Assembly: GCF_000189635.1 (NCBI RefSeq)
Contig: NW_002476149.1
Location: 186,001 to 250,000, forward strand
Source of the DNA: Tetrahymena thermophila SB210
Taxonomy: Eukaryota > Ciliophora > Oligohymenophorea > Hymenostomatida > Tetrahymenidae
Direction of reading: 5' to 3'
DNA length: 64,000 nt
Both the position numbers and the translations under genes were made by a program. Below the pieces are notes generated by a model. It searched no databases, was not told the origin of the DNA, and saw only the letters and a list, made by a program, of their open reading frames with translations. The number at the start of each line of letters is the position of its first letter. Position 1 is the first letter of the stretch. Shown one piece after another: positions 36,662-48,160 of this stretch.

Positions 36662-39600
36662 ATGAAACAATAAGCAGTCTAGCAATTTAGTTCACCAAGT
36701 TATTTATCTTAGTAGCAGTAGCATTAATAGTATTAGTAAAAATCGCTTAGCAAGAATTAGTAATTTCATCAAAGCTATTCGGGCATGCCTCAAAATCATA
36801 GTCAGCAGAATTTTTAGAATTAGTATTCTAGCAGGAACGAAGATTAATTTAGCGCGGCTTCATCTGCTGATAAATCTCTTGTATTTCAAGGAAACTGTTT
36901 AAATTATTCTCAATAACAGCCTGTGTTTTAAAAGATCAATTAAAATTATCATTAAGAGCACATGGCCTCAAATGATTAGTAAATGATAAATAATCCTCAG
37001 CAGTTGAATTTCGATCAAAATTCATACTTAATAAATAATGGTAGCAAGAGTAGCCATTAAGTACATCAACAATAATAAATGGCATCTAGATTCTACGTAC
37101 CACATAATCTCGGTTTTTACCAGAATAATTAACAACAAGATATGAGCTAATAACAATCAAATTATTAATAATAGCAATAAATTTAAATAAACTAATAATT
37201 TATCTCTTCTCAGACATTATACACTTAAAATTTTTAGTTGAATGTGGGTTAGAATAATGAAAAGGTCTCTTGCCACTAATTATAAGATTAAGGGATAGAT
37301 TAAACAACGCACGTTAAACATTAGTACCAATAACAACAACAACAACAATAATAGCAATAACAACCTTTCTATCAAAACTCTAAAAAATAATTTCAAACAC
37401 ACCACGAATAAAACGCAAGTTGCGAAAAATTTAACAAAGAAAAAAGTTAATAATAATTAGAGGAATAAGGTAGTCCCTCTTCTGTTTTGTTAGTGATAGT
37501 ATTTGAATTAAAAGATTTGCAAATAACAAATGACTAGCTACAATAAATATTCTCACCTTATGGATTTGTCAACAAAGTGCTAATATTTTAGAAGAGCACT
37601 GACTCTACTAAGGCATTTATTGAAATGAACAGTGTAGAGTCAGCTAAAAAGGCTAAAGAAGCCCTCAACAGGGCCAAGATACCTCTTCTTCCTAACTAAA
37701 AATATAAATTCAAAGTTCACTACTCATAAACAACTGACTTAAACCTTTGCAATTACAAAACTGAAGGCAAGGACTATCGCTTATCTTCAAACAAAATTAC
37801 AAATTCAACTACTTAAAACTTAATTTCTTCCAACTCGAATTCTAATTAAATCAATAACAAATTCTAATAATAAGCAATAAATCATAGCTCTCACGCCTCA
37901 TGCAAAAATAAAATATAAGGAAACTAAGAATAAGAATAGGAATAATTGAACCTTAAGCATCTCCCTTCTTCATCTTCTTCTATACCTTCTCCTAAAAACG
38001 CTTAGAGCTAATAATAGAATAGCTTCAGTAATATAAAAACTCCTAACCAACAAAATAGGAATTAACAAACATCTCATAATAATCATGGCTTCAAAAATGT
38101 ATCTAATTCGATAGGATAGACCATTGGAGCTATAACTTATGTTGAAAAAAGTTAATAGAATCCTCAAAACTAAGAGGAATTAATACAATAGTAATAGTAT
38201 CAAGCTACAGTAGCTCCACCAAATACTGTGAATCCACTCATATAAAATATAGTAATGTAGCCTCATTAAAATACTTAATTTACAGCAAATTCTTAGTTTT
38301 ACAACCAAACAATTCAGCCATACTCGCAAAGTTTACAATCACTCACATCTACATCCACGCCTACTTCTTAGGGGAATATCACATTAGGAAGCAGCATAAT
38401 CCATAATAAATTATCTTCTTCCCAAACAAATATAGGATCGGTTAGAAATGAAAGTGCTACTTACTTCTCCCCAATAACATTTTAAATATAAGGTGGAAGT
38501 GGCTTTAATTAGCAATTTTAAGAAGAAAATGGAATCAAGGAAGAATTGGACTGTTTCAAATCTCCACTAGACCAAAAATATGAGATTAGTAATGCAGGAA
38601 ATAGTAATGCTATCACTACTTCAAAAACTGTTAACATAGGAAAGAATGATAGTAATTATCGTTAAGGCTCTTGTTCTATGCTTCCTACTAAGCTTGAAAG
38701 CTTCGAAAGCTTTAATTAGATTTAAGATTAAGGAAATACTAGTATTTAGAATCTACCAGAATTCAATCTATAGTCAGCTTGCTAATAGAATATGAACAAT
38801 CCATCATCAACTTAAAGCCAATCTCTTACAGATATTTCTCCTAGAAAAGGGAGCCTTGTTTTCTTGAATTCTGATATGGTTGCGCATTAACAGAATAACT
38901 AAGATAATTATTATTCATAGATGAATTCATAATTTTCACAGGCTTTATAATAAAAAGAGTTCAAGGTGCCTTCTTAGTCATTTATAGGTCCTTAGTCAAT
39001 GATTGACATCACCTAAAACTCGAAATCAACTTGCTCAACTTCATCACCAAGTCCCTTTCATACAGTAACTTCTCCATCTTATCCAAATTCATGTAAAACT
39101 CATCTTTACTAGCAAATTTCTAGATTAGATAGTCTTTAATTAAATTAAGTTGATTTATCTAGCAATAATATTAGCTCATAATTTATTAACACCACTAATT
39201 CTTCCTAAGGTTTCATTAACAATCATTTAAGCAAATAATATTCTCATCCATCATAATAGCAATAAATTCAGCAACAGTCTTAACAATTTGCTTCATCTAC
39301 GCCTCTCATTTAAGAAAATAGCTTAGATTAGAGCTTTTCATCTGGAGTTGCATTATCGAACAATAATTTTTAAGATGAACCTAACAACATCTCTACCCTT
39401 AAATCAAAAAATTCTCTATCTAACTAGCACAATGAGTAAAGCGAAAATTTGCCCCTTCAATCTTTATCTTATTTAGGTTAATAACAATAAACAGAAGAAT
39501 CACCCGTTATTTACATAAAAAATATAAAAATAAATGAAGTTACTCCTGAAAATGTCTACAATATTTTCCGTAACTTTGGCTATGTTCACTCTATCCTCTT

Positions 39601-40174
39601 TTTAAGGGAAAAGAAAACTGTATTAGTTTAATACGAAGAAGTAAGCTAGGCTAAAATGGCAATAAATTAGCTAAACAATATGAGCTTCTAAGGTGATGAT
39701 CAAATGCGTATTTCGTATGCTAAGCATAAAACAATAATTATTAGACAAAATTAAGGTTCAAAAACTTTGTAACAATTTCAATCATTTTAATAAAATGACA
39801 AAAATAATTAAAAATATTAATAATCAGATTATTTTGTAAATAAATATAATGATCCCAGGTCTAGAGCAGGAAGTTAAAATAATAAGAAAAACAACTTTTA
39901 TAATCCTGTAAGCAAAACTGTTTATGTAACAAATATACCGATATAGCTAATCAAAAAAGAATAAGATTTCTTAAACATTTTTAAGCCTTACGGATCTGTA
40001 ACTAAACACGATATAAGTAAATAAGACAAAAAAGTTACAGCTTTTGTGGAATTCGATACATTCTAGTCTGCCCTAAATGCTATCTGTTTCTTGCATAACT
40101 CTTAGCACTTTGGAAAATTAATTTAAATATTCTTTACTCGCTCAATGATTAAACGATTTTCGACTGATTAGTGA
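36662..40174 (+). CDS. PTB/hnRNP L-like RNA-binding protein, three RRMs, Q/N-rich
   Basis: Intronless frame of 1,170 residues. Residues 1-265 are Gln/Asn/Ser-rich. An RRM follows at about 272-360 (VFELKDLQITNDQL.., KAFIEMNSVESAKKAKEAL) and resembles PTB RRM2, including the extended DLNLCNYKTEGKDYR tail like the LTSLNVKYNNDKSRDYT tail of PTB. About 580 residues of Gln/Asn/Ser/Pro-rich sequence come next. RRM3-like (about 949-1030, VIYIKNIKINEVTPENV) and RRM4-like (about 1085-1165, VYVTNIPIQLIKKEQ) domains end the protein as in PTB. PTB proteins bind pyrimidine-rich RNA and control splicing, stability or translation. No RRM1 can be seen. The ATG at 36662 is the first in frame, but the frame is open upstream, so a 5' exon could be missing. 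TAA/TAG glutamines are extremely dense, and prion-like phase separation is plausible. Confidence 0.88.
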
Positions 40175-42665
40175 GTGAGTGAATCAGATATTCAATAATA
40201 ATTAGAATATTTTATCTAATAACTTATTAAACAAACAATCTAACATATAGCAAAATTTCTATTAATCATATTAAAATAACTATATCAAATTATATAAAAC
40301 ATAAAAAATAAAAATCTTAATAAATTAAAGACCTATGAAATTTAAAAGAATAATGAACAAACAAGCAATTAAAAAATTATTAACCATTACAAAAATTTAA
40401 ATAATAAATAAATAACCAAGCCTCTTTCATTCTAAACAAACTATATTACACCAATAACTTTAATAATAAATAAATAAATAAATTTACTTATTTTAGAAAT
40501 TCAAATTTTTGATAAAAAAACTCTAGCTAGAAGTATAAATTATTGATCTTTTAGCTCTTTTCTATCTTATTAATACTTTTTTAAAATAAAAACATTGATA
40601 TAAATTAATCTAATATACAAACTCCTAATTAAATCTATCACACCTTCCAATTCTTATATCATCTCATACCTTTCTCATATTTAAATTAATTCATAATTAT
40701 CTGTAACTTTCTCAAATCTCATACATACATACATATAAAATAAAAACATTTTTTAATTTAAAATAATAATATTCATCATGAAAATTGCTTTCTAAGGACT
40801 TTATATTATTGGGTTTCCTCTCTCTAAACAAATATTTCTTCTTAATAAATTATGTTATCATATAAGAATTTAGTTAAATATACATAACTAACAAAATGCA
40901 AAAATTTTAAGTTAATCAAACAAAATGTTAAATAAATAAAAAAGAAACACCTAGTTTACAATTTTTGTCTTGCATGCCATAAGAAAATCATCAAACCTTA
41001 TGATTGATTAATCAATCTTTATAAAAAACTAATGAAGGCTATTTTAAAAAATAAACTATCAATCAAAGTCATTTCTTAGCAATTTTATTTAATAACTAAT
41101 TAAATAAAGATAATTTTAAATTATCAAATATATAATAAATATCTAATTTCATAATAAAAACAATAATTTTACCAAAAACATAATTAACTAAAATTGAGTC
41201 ATATTCTATTTTTATTTTTGCAAAGATTAACTTAATAAGTGAACTGTATTAAATCTTATAGTTAATTAAATAAGGTCTAATTATTTATTTATTTAATAAA
41301 TTTGCTAACAATTTTATTGTATATAGCAATCAATAATAGAAAAGAACCTTGAATCTAGATATTTAAAGTGAGAATAGGATTTCCTAAACTTTATAAAAAA
41401 TTAATTTATTAATTAATTATTAAAATTATTTTATAAATTGTTCTGTTATATATTTATTTCTATTTAGTCTTTAACAAATACTTTTTTAATTTTTAAGAGG
41501 CCTTTAAATTAATTCCTTTTCTGATTTTTTTAGATAGTTTTATGAAAAATAAAAATTTTATTTAAAGTAAAATTATTTTTTATAATTTGGTATAAATCAA
41601 GGAATTTTAATCTTAAAAAAAAATTATTAAAATTAAAAATCTAAAATGAATTAAATATCTAATTTAAATCAATTTAAATCTATTTAAATAAATTAATAAT
41701 CTAAAAAGAAAATTAATAATAAAAATTTTTTTTCGCTTAAGTTACTTCTTGAAAATGAATTTCTTCTAAAAATTTATATTTTAATAGAATTAAATGTTTT
41801 TAAACAATTATATTAATCTATCAAAATTAATAACTACAAATTTTAATTATAAAAAATTGAAACAATTTATTTGAGTTTAAATTAAATAAATTCACTTGCT
41901 AATAATTAATTCATACCTTTTAGGATAGAATTATAACCTTATAAAAATAAATAAAATAATTTTTTATTCTATTAAATTGGTTTTATTTTATAGAATAAGT
42001 TTTATAGAAATTATTTATTTTTTACTGAAAATATTTTTTAAACAGAAATAAATATTCTAATCTAAAATAATTATTTTGACCTATTTAATCAGCATCGTAC
42101 TGCTATTAATTAAAAATTGAAGATTTTCAAATATTAAAGAATTACCAAATTTTTACTTTCTTAGTAAATGAAATTCAGAGGAAATAAATAATTAAATTTT
42201 TGATAATTATTTATTCAATCAATTAGTTTCTAAAAATATTTTGCTTTAGAAATTTAAATATATTTATTCAAAAATAAGTTAAAAAATATTTTAATTTTTC
42301 AAATATATAGATTAGATTTTTTATGCAATCAAATAGCAAACAAACCAATTAGATCTAAAACAAATGTTCATGAATATGGCAAATTATCAGTTTTTTAATT
42401 ATAAAAGTAAAAACGAATAGCTGGAAATAAATAAGATAAGAAGAACTATATGGATTTGTTTGTGAAGAGAAACAAAAAATCTGTCAAACCAATTATAATG
42501 ATTGATTAATTGATCAATAAAAGGTTTGCTTGCTTGCTTGTTATGCTTTGAATTAATTTAGAAAAAGAAAAAACGACTTTTAAAAAGAATTGAATAAAAT
42601 CAAGAAAAACAATATAATACAAAGAAAAATATTACATAGAAAAGACTTGAATTAGATCATATAAG
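40175..42665. other. 2.5-kb AT-rich spacer
   Basis: Downstream of the RNA-binding gene the plus strand is A-rich and then becomes plain AT sequence. A CATA run sits near 40724 and a TTGC run at about 42522-42541 just before the Grl-like gene. No gene or RNA is visible. Confidence 0.5.
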
Positions 42666-44010
42666 ATGAATTCAAAAACTTTAATATGCTTGTTACTTTG
42701 CGTCTTAGCTATCGCTTACGCAAATAAGTCAAAGCATGAAAATCATTAAATTTACAGCTCTAAGAAATTTTAGAAAGTTCTTTCTAACATCGTAACAATT
42801 TAAAATAACTTCTCAAAACATTTTACTAATCTGCATAATATCATCAATCAATCAATATTTCTATCTATGACAAAATTTTCAAAACTAATATAAGAGGAGA
42901 TAAATATAAATAAATGATTGAAACATAAACAAAGAAAACTTAGTCAAAAATATTTTATAATTTAATGGAGATTGATTGGTAAAACGATGCAAAATTATTT
43001 TGTGAAAAATTTATACATTTTAAATTGTATTTGTTGTTTTATAAATCTTATTAAAGTTTTTTTTATATTTTGTAGATGAAAACTAATGAAAAGGCAACTC
43101 CTTTTTTACAAAACGTCAAGGCTTTACTCTAAACTAAGTAAACTGGATATTAAAAGATTCATGATATTGGTGATAACATTGGTAGCTTACACAACATCCT
43201 TCTTGCCGATTAATAAGCTGATGATGATTAATTCGCTAAGGATACTAAAAGAATTAATGATGCAATTGCTGCTGAAAACTAAGCCATAACTGATTTAAGA
43301 ACATAAAGATAATTACTTAGAGATAAGCTTATTGCATTAAGAGCTGAAAGAGCTAAAATTGAAAATATCTATCAAACAGATAGAGATGCTTATAAACAAA
43401 GAACTCAAACTTAAAGCTAATTAGCTTTGGTTCTTGATGAATTGATTAGACAAGCATAAGATGGTTTGGTTAACAACCCCGATGTCCCCGATTTAGATAA
43501 TACAAACGTTTCTTAAGTTCTTGCTTAAGTTAAGAGTGTTGGTAGAGGTCGCCCTATTGAAGCCTTGGTTTAATTGAATTCTCTTTTTGATAAATAAAAT
43601 GCCAACGATATTGTTCAACGTTTCAAAAACCTCTAAAATGCTATTTATGAAGCTTTATCAATTGATACCTAAAAAGAAGATGCTAATCTCAATCTTTACA
43701 ATGTTCTTACAAACAATATTGATAATGTGCTTATTCCTGAAGCTGAATAATAGATTTAAGCTATCAACGATTAAATTAAGGTTCATAAGGCTAACATTGT
43801 TTCATTACAAGCTGAGTTAGCTAGAATTACAAGCATTTACAACTAAACTAAAGCTGAAAGGTAAATTTCAAAATACTTTTTTAATATTTTATCAAATTAA
43901 TTTATAAATTAAAAAACAGAGCTAATGCTATCAACTACACCAGCTAAGCAAGCGTTGAGCTTCAAAAGGAAATCGATTTCCTCAACAGTTCTGGCTACAC
44001 TGTTAAATGA
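42666..44010 (+). CDS. Granule lattice (Grl)-like mucocyst core protein
   Basis: Three exons (42666-42791, 43076-43860, 43920-44010) give 333 residues. A signal peptide (MNSKTLICLLLCVLAIAYA) leads into a soluble, strongly helical protein. It has two long coiled-coil stretches (AEENQAITDLRTQRQLL-like region near residue 100-170 and EAEQQIQAINDQIKVHKANI near 265-300), separated by an acidic Pro/Asp segment. Low Cys, high Asp/Glu/Gln/Ala and the final hydrophobic-aromatic end match Tetrahymena Grl proteins, which are made as proproteins, cut, and crystallise inside mucocysts to expand by calcium on exocytosis. The first intron is 284 bases. Its donor was chosen from phase, and a neighbouring GTT is less likely. 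Which Grl member it is cannot be told by eye, and a related luminal coiled-coil protein is possible. Confidence 0.78.
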
Positions 44011-45356
44011 TAGCTATTGTGACTCTAAATATAGAGGGAATTGTTACGAAAACGAATTTAAAATAAATGTCTAATCTTCAGCATAAAATTAAAAAATTCT
44101 TATTAACATTCCATCCATACATCAATTACTTAAATTTATTAACTAATGATTTTAGTGAAACTCTTATACATTGTGAAAGTATTTCTCATATACCAAATTG
44201 AAGATTGATAGATATATATTACTTGTTTCACCAAAAATCAATATGTTTGCAAGCTATTATCTTAATTACAGCTAATTCATTTACTTCTATTTGATTTTTT
44301 AAAAGAAAATGTTTTAAAATAAAAATTCACCCATCATAAATATTTCAACTTTTATATTTTTAAACAAAAATTCCATTTAAAAAAATATTAAAACAAATAA
44401 TTTAATTAGAAAGATTTTCATATTAAATTAGATATTATTTTAAATTGAATAATAAAATTAAGATAATAATTAATTATGAATTGAATAATTTACAATATTA
44501 TTTGGATTTTTAAAACAATATCATCGGCTTATTCAACTTTGTTAAAGATTTCAAATGAAAATAATAATTAAACTTCTTTTTAATGATTTTACTTTTGTTT
44601 TTTTTAAAAATATTAAAATTTTCTTAACTAGTTTTTCATTTATTTTTAAACTGATTTTTTATTATTTTATAAAAGTGAATTTCAAATAAATTAAGTTATT
44701 GATAAAATCATTTTTGTTTTAATTGAAGTTTTTTAATATATTTTATTAATTTAAATACAAGGATTTTTAATAAAATTTAGTAATATTTTTAAGTAAATAA
44801 ATAATTAAATGACACACTTTTTATTATTATTGAATAAAATTAAATGAATCTTAAAATTGAAATTATTTTAATTTAAATTTTATATTATGAAAATTTCATA
44901 AATATAAATATGCAAATGAAAGAAAAAATATCATATGTTTTAATTTTTATAATGATTATAAAGCAAGTATCTATTAATTTATTAACAGTGTTATTCATGG
45001 ATATTAGAAGTAATTATTTTAACATCAAAATATTAATTACTCAATAATATTAGTGATATTTAATTTCAACAAAAATTTAGATCAATTTCATAATACTATT
45101 AGATAATATATAGTTGCATAGGAATATATTTCGACAGGTGGTATTTAAAAAAGGTAGAGATTTGTTTACTGTAAAAATTGTTATTCAAATAGGGTGTTAA
45201 AATGAAAAGATAAACTCGATTAGATAATAAAATTATTATCTAATTGTAGACAATTTAGTATTGTTTGTTTGCTAAAAAAAATATTTAATAGATAAAAAAG
45301 GAAAATATTAACAAATATTTATATTTTAAATCAGAAAATATAAATCAGGGAGTAAA
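44011..45356. other. AT-rich spacer
   Basis: It contains the 3' flank of the Grl-like gene and the leader of the next gene. Nothing else is recognisable. Confidence 0.5.
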
Positions 45357-47501
45357 ATGAATGATTAGAATAAGTAAAAATTGAATTCTAGTCTAGAAAA
45401 AGATTTCGATGAGATATTTGGTGAAGATGAAGATGAAGTCAATTCTAATAAGAATTCTGATTAAAACAATATTGCAGATAAAGAAGAATAGGAATTTCAA
45501 GAAAATAACACAGACTAAAATGAAGGCGAAGAAGAAAATGATAGCAATGATAATCAGATATCTAATGAAAACTCTTAAGAAGAAAGCGATGCAGAACCTA
45601 ATTATTAAGAATTTGAAGAAGAAGATGATGAAGGTGACGAAAATGAAGATTACGAAAATTAAAGTTCAGAAGATAAAAAATAGTAGCTAAATTAATCAAT
45701 ATGATAGTTTAAAAAATTAGTTTCTTAAATTATAGGCAAAATGATTATTCTGATAATTCAGATTCTAATGACGAAGAATAAGATTAATAGGATGACGAAT
45801 AAGAAAATGGGCAAGAAGATATAAATGATATATTTAATGAATAAGAAGATAATAAAAGCAATCACAATTAAAAATAATCAGGAAAAGAAACACGCGATCA
45901 AAAATAAACTTCAAATGCAGAAGATGATTAAAATAAAAAGAAAGCTTCATTAAAAAAAAGTGATAGCGAAGAGTACGACAGTAGTATAAAACTTAAAAAG
46001 CGCAAAAATCTAGATATCAAATAGGATAAATCAGTAGAAAATAATTAAGCAAACACAGCAAATTCTACATCTATATCAAACAAAAATGACAAGGAAAAAT
46101 CAAAAGACCACAACAGTAGAAATAGATCAGAAAGTAGAGATTCCCATAAAAATAGGAAGAGATCAAGTCACAGATCAAAAAGATCAAGAAGCAGATCTAA
46201 TAACGATAGTCGTCATAGAAGCTATTATTCTTATTCTAGGAGTCCAGATAGCAAATCAAAATCAAGAAGGTAAACAACTTATCTTATAAATAAGTCTTCT
46301 TATTTAGCATATTATTTTAAATGAATAATTTAAAGTAAAATAAATTTTTAATTTTAATATAAAACATTGATTTGTGAATTTATTGATTTTTTTATTCAAA
46401 ATTATTTTAGATAAAAAAGGAGCAAAAGAAGCAGCAGAAGCAGAACAAGAAGTGCTTCTAAAGGGAGAAGAGATAAATAATACACTGTATTAATTATTTT
46501 ATTCATTAATTTAATTTTTCATGTTATTTTATTGAATGATAATAGTGCTGTAATAGGTGTAAAAAAAATGACAAAGGTGGAAAAACATGTATTTGTGTCG
46601 TTCCTGCTAGTTAAAGAAGAAGCTCTATCGGCATGTCTGGTTGCTAGACATGTGGTTGCAAAGGATGCTCAAAAGAAGACGAAATATAAAACTAAGCAAA
46701 TAACCCATCTAATTCAAAAATAAAAAGAAAAAGTAGTGATGTGAGATCTAACAATTCAAAAGTTTAAGATAATCATTCACATCATGATAATTATAACCAA
46801 CAAAATTATAATAATTATAATTAAAATCATCATTAAGATTTTGAAATGAAAAATGGATGCTGTAAATAATGTCTGAAAGCATTCTCGAAGTCAGGAAAAG
46901 TAATTAGTTATTTTACTTATTTCATTTACAAAAATTTAAATTTAAATTTTAGGCATGTCTTTGTTAAGTACCAGAAAAAGTAAGAAAAACAGCCTTACCT
47001 AAAAATGGTTGTAAATATTGTGGGTGCAAAGGTAATTAATATAGATTCTTCAGAAAAAAAAAAATATAATTAAAATTTTGGTAAAAAGGTTGCAATCCTG
47101 AAGATACAAGACATAATTCTGCAGATAGATTAAAGCATGATAAGAATAAATACTAAAATTAAAACAATACAGCTAATTTTAATAGAGATAAGATGATTGT
47201 AAATAACTAGTAAAATATGTAAAATAATAGTGCAAGAAATAATGCCAGATCATATTCTCAAGAGAATTAGTAAATATAAGTAGTGACGACATTTACTGAA
47301 AATGAAAATGAGTTTGTCCCATACGAAAAAACAAGTAAAATATTTTTATAATTTTTATTTTCTTCTTACAAGTTATTTAAAATAATTATAGGCTTAGGAA
47401 AAATATTGATAAATGATTTAAAGCTATATTCTTCACTTGTTGGATTTGGTATACCATAGAGATCATATTCATATATTATGGGAAAACCTTAAAACAGCTG
47501 A
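45357..47501 (+). CDS. RS-domain nuclear protein with two tandem cysteine modules
   Basis: Seven exons (45357-45682, 45736-46269, 46411-46486, 46546-46899, 46953-47031, 47089-47334, 47392-47501) join in phase to 574 residues. The first 200 are highly acidic (Asp/Glu/Asn/Gln). A Lys- and Arg/Ser-rich domain at about 230-312 (SRNRSESRDS, KRSSHRSKRSRSRS, SSRSRTRS) is typical of splicing factors and would target nuclear speckles. Then come two copies of a cysteine module, residues 313-357 and 417-462. They share C-C-x2-C, C-x-C-x-V-P-x3-R, then G-C-x2-C-G-C-x-G-C-x2-E-D with nearly equal spacing, and probably bind zinc. A His/Asn/Tyr-rich linker separates them. I cannot assign the module to a named zinc-finger family. 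A role in RNA processing is inferred from the RS domain. Exon phases are all consistent, which makes the model strong. Confidence 0.8.
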
Positions 47502-48160
47502 AAATGAATTTAACTTTTTAAACAATTTTTTCAATTTATATTAATTAAATTGTTATCAAAAAGCATTCGTTTGTTTTAAGTAAAAAATTAGATTTACTTT
47601 TAAGATGAATTTAAAAGCAAAATATTTTTTTTAATTGTAAAAAACACTTTTAATAAAATTTTACACTATTTTATAAATAAATTATTTCTAAAATATTCAT
47701 TTAGAATGAAAAAATATCATTTATATTTGTTTTCACATAATTTATTCTGTATTTATATGTTATATTTGTTTTAATTTAATCAAAATAAATTATTTTAAAG
47801 ACTTGTAAATTTGAATTATTTAAATTGTATTTTATTAAAAAATTAAATTACAAAGAGAATAAATTATAAATTTATGTTTGAAATTAAATTGTTTTTATTT
47901 CAAAATTTTTTGAATTAATTTTCACTTAGATTTTAGAAATTAATTGAATGAACAATATTTGACATACATTTTATTTATATTTGTAAATATTTCGAATAAC
48001 AGTTTGAAGAAGATAAAATTTGAATAATTATCAATTAATTAATTAATTACAAAAACTAGATCTTTTTTTAATAAGTCTTTATTTCTAATAATTCAAATAA
48101 ATAAATCAGTGCAAATCTTTTTAAAATTTTGCTTATCTAATATTTAAAATTATATAAATA
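47502..48160. other. AT-rich spacer
   Basis: A short head-to-tail spacer between two plus-strand genes. No additional feature is visible. Confidence 0.5.

Noticed and set aside
43086-43820. Alternate-frame ORFs inside the Grl-like gene
   Set aside because: These open frames are shadows of the coiled-coil reading, which has the signal peptide and consistent splice phases.
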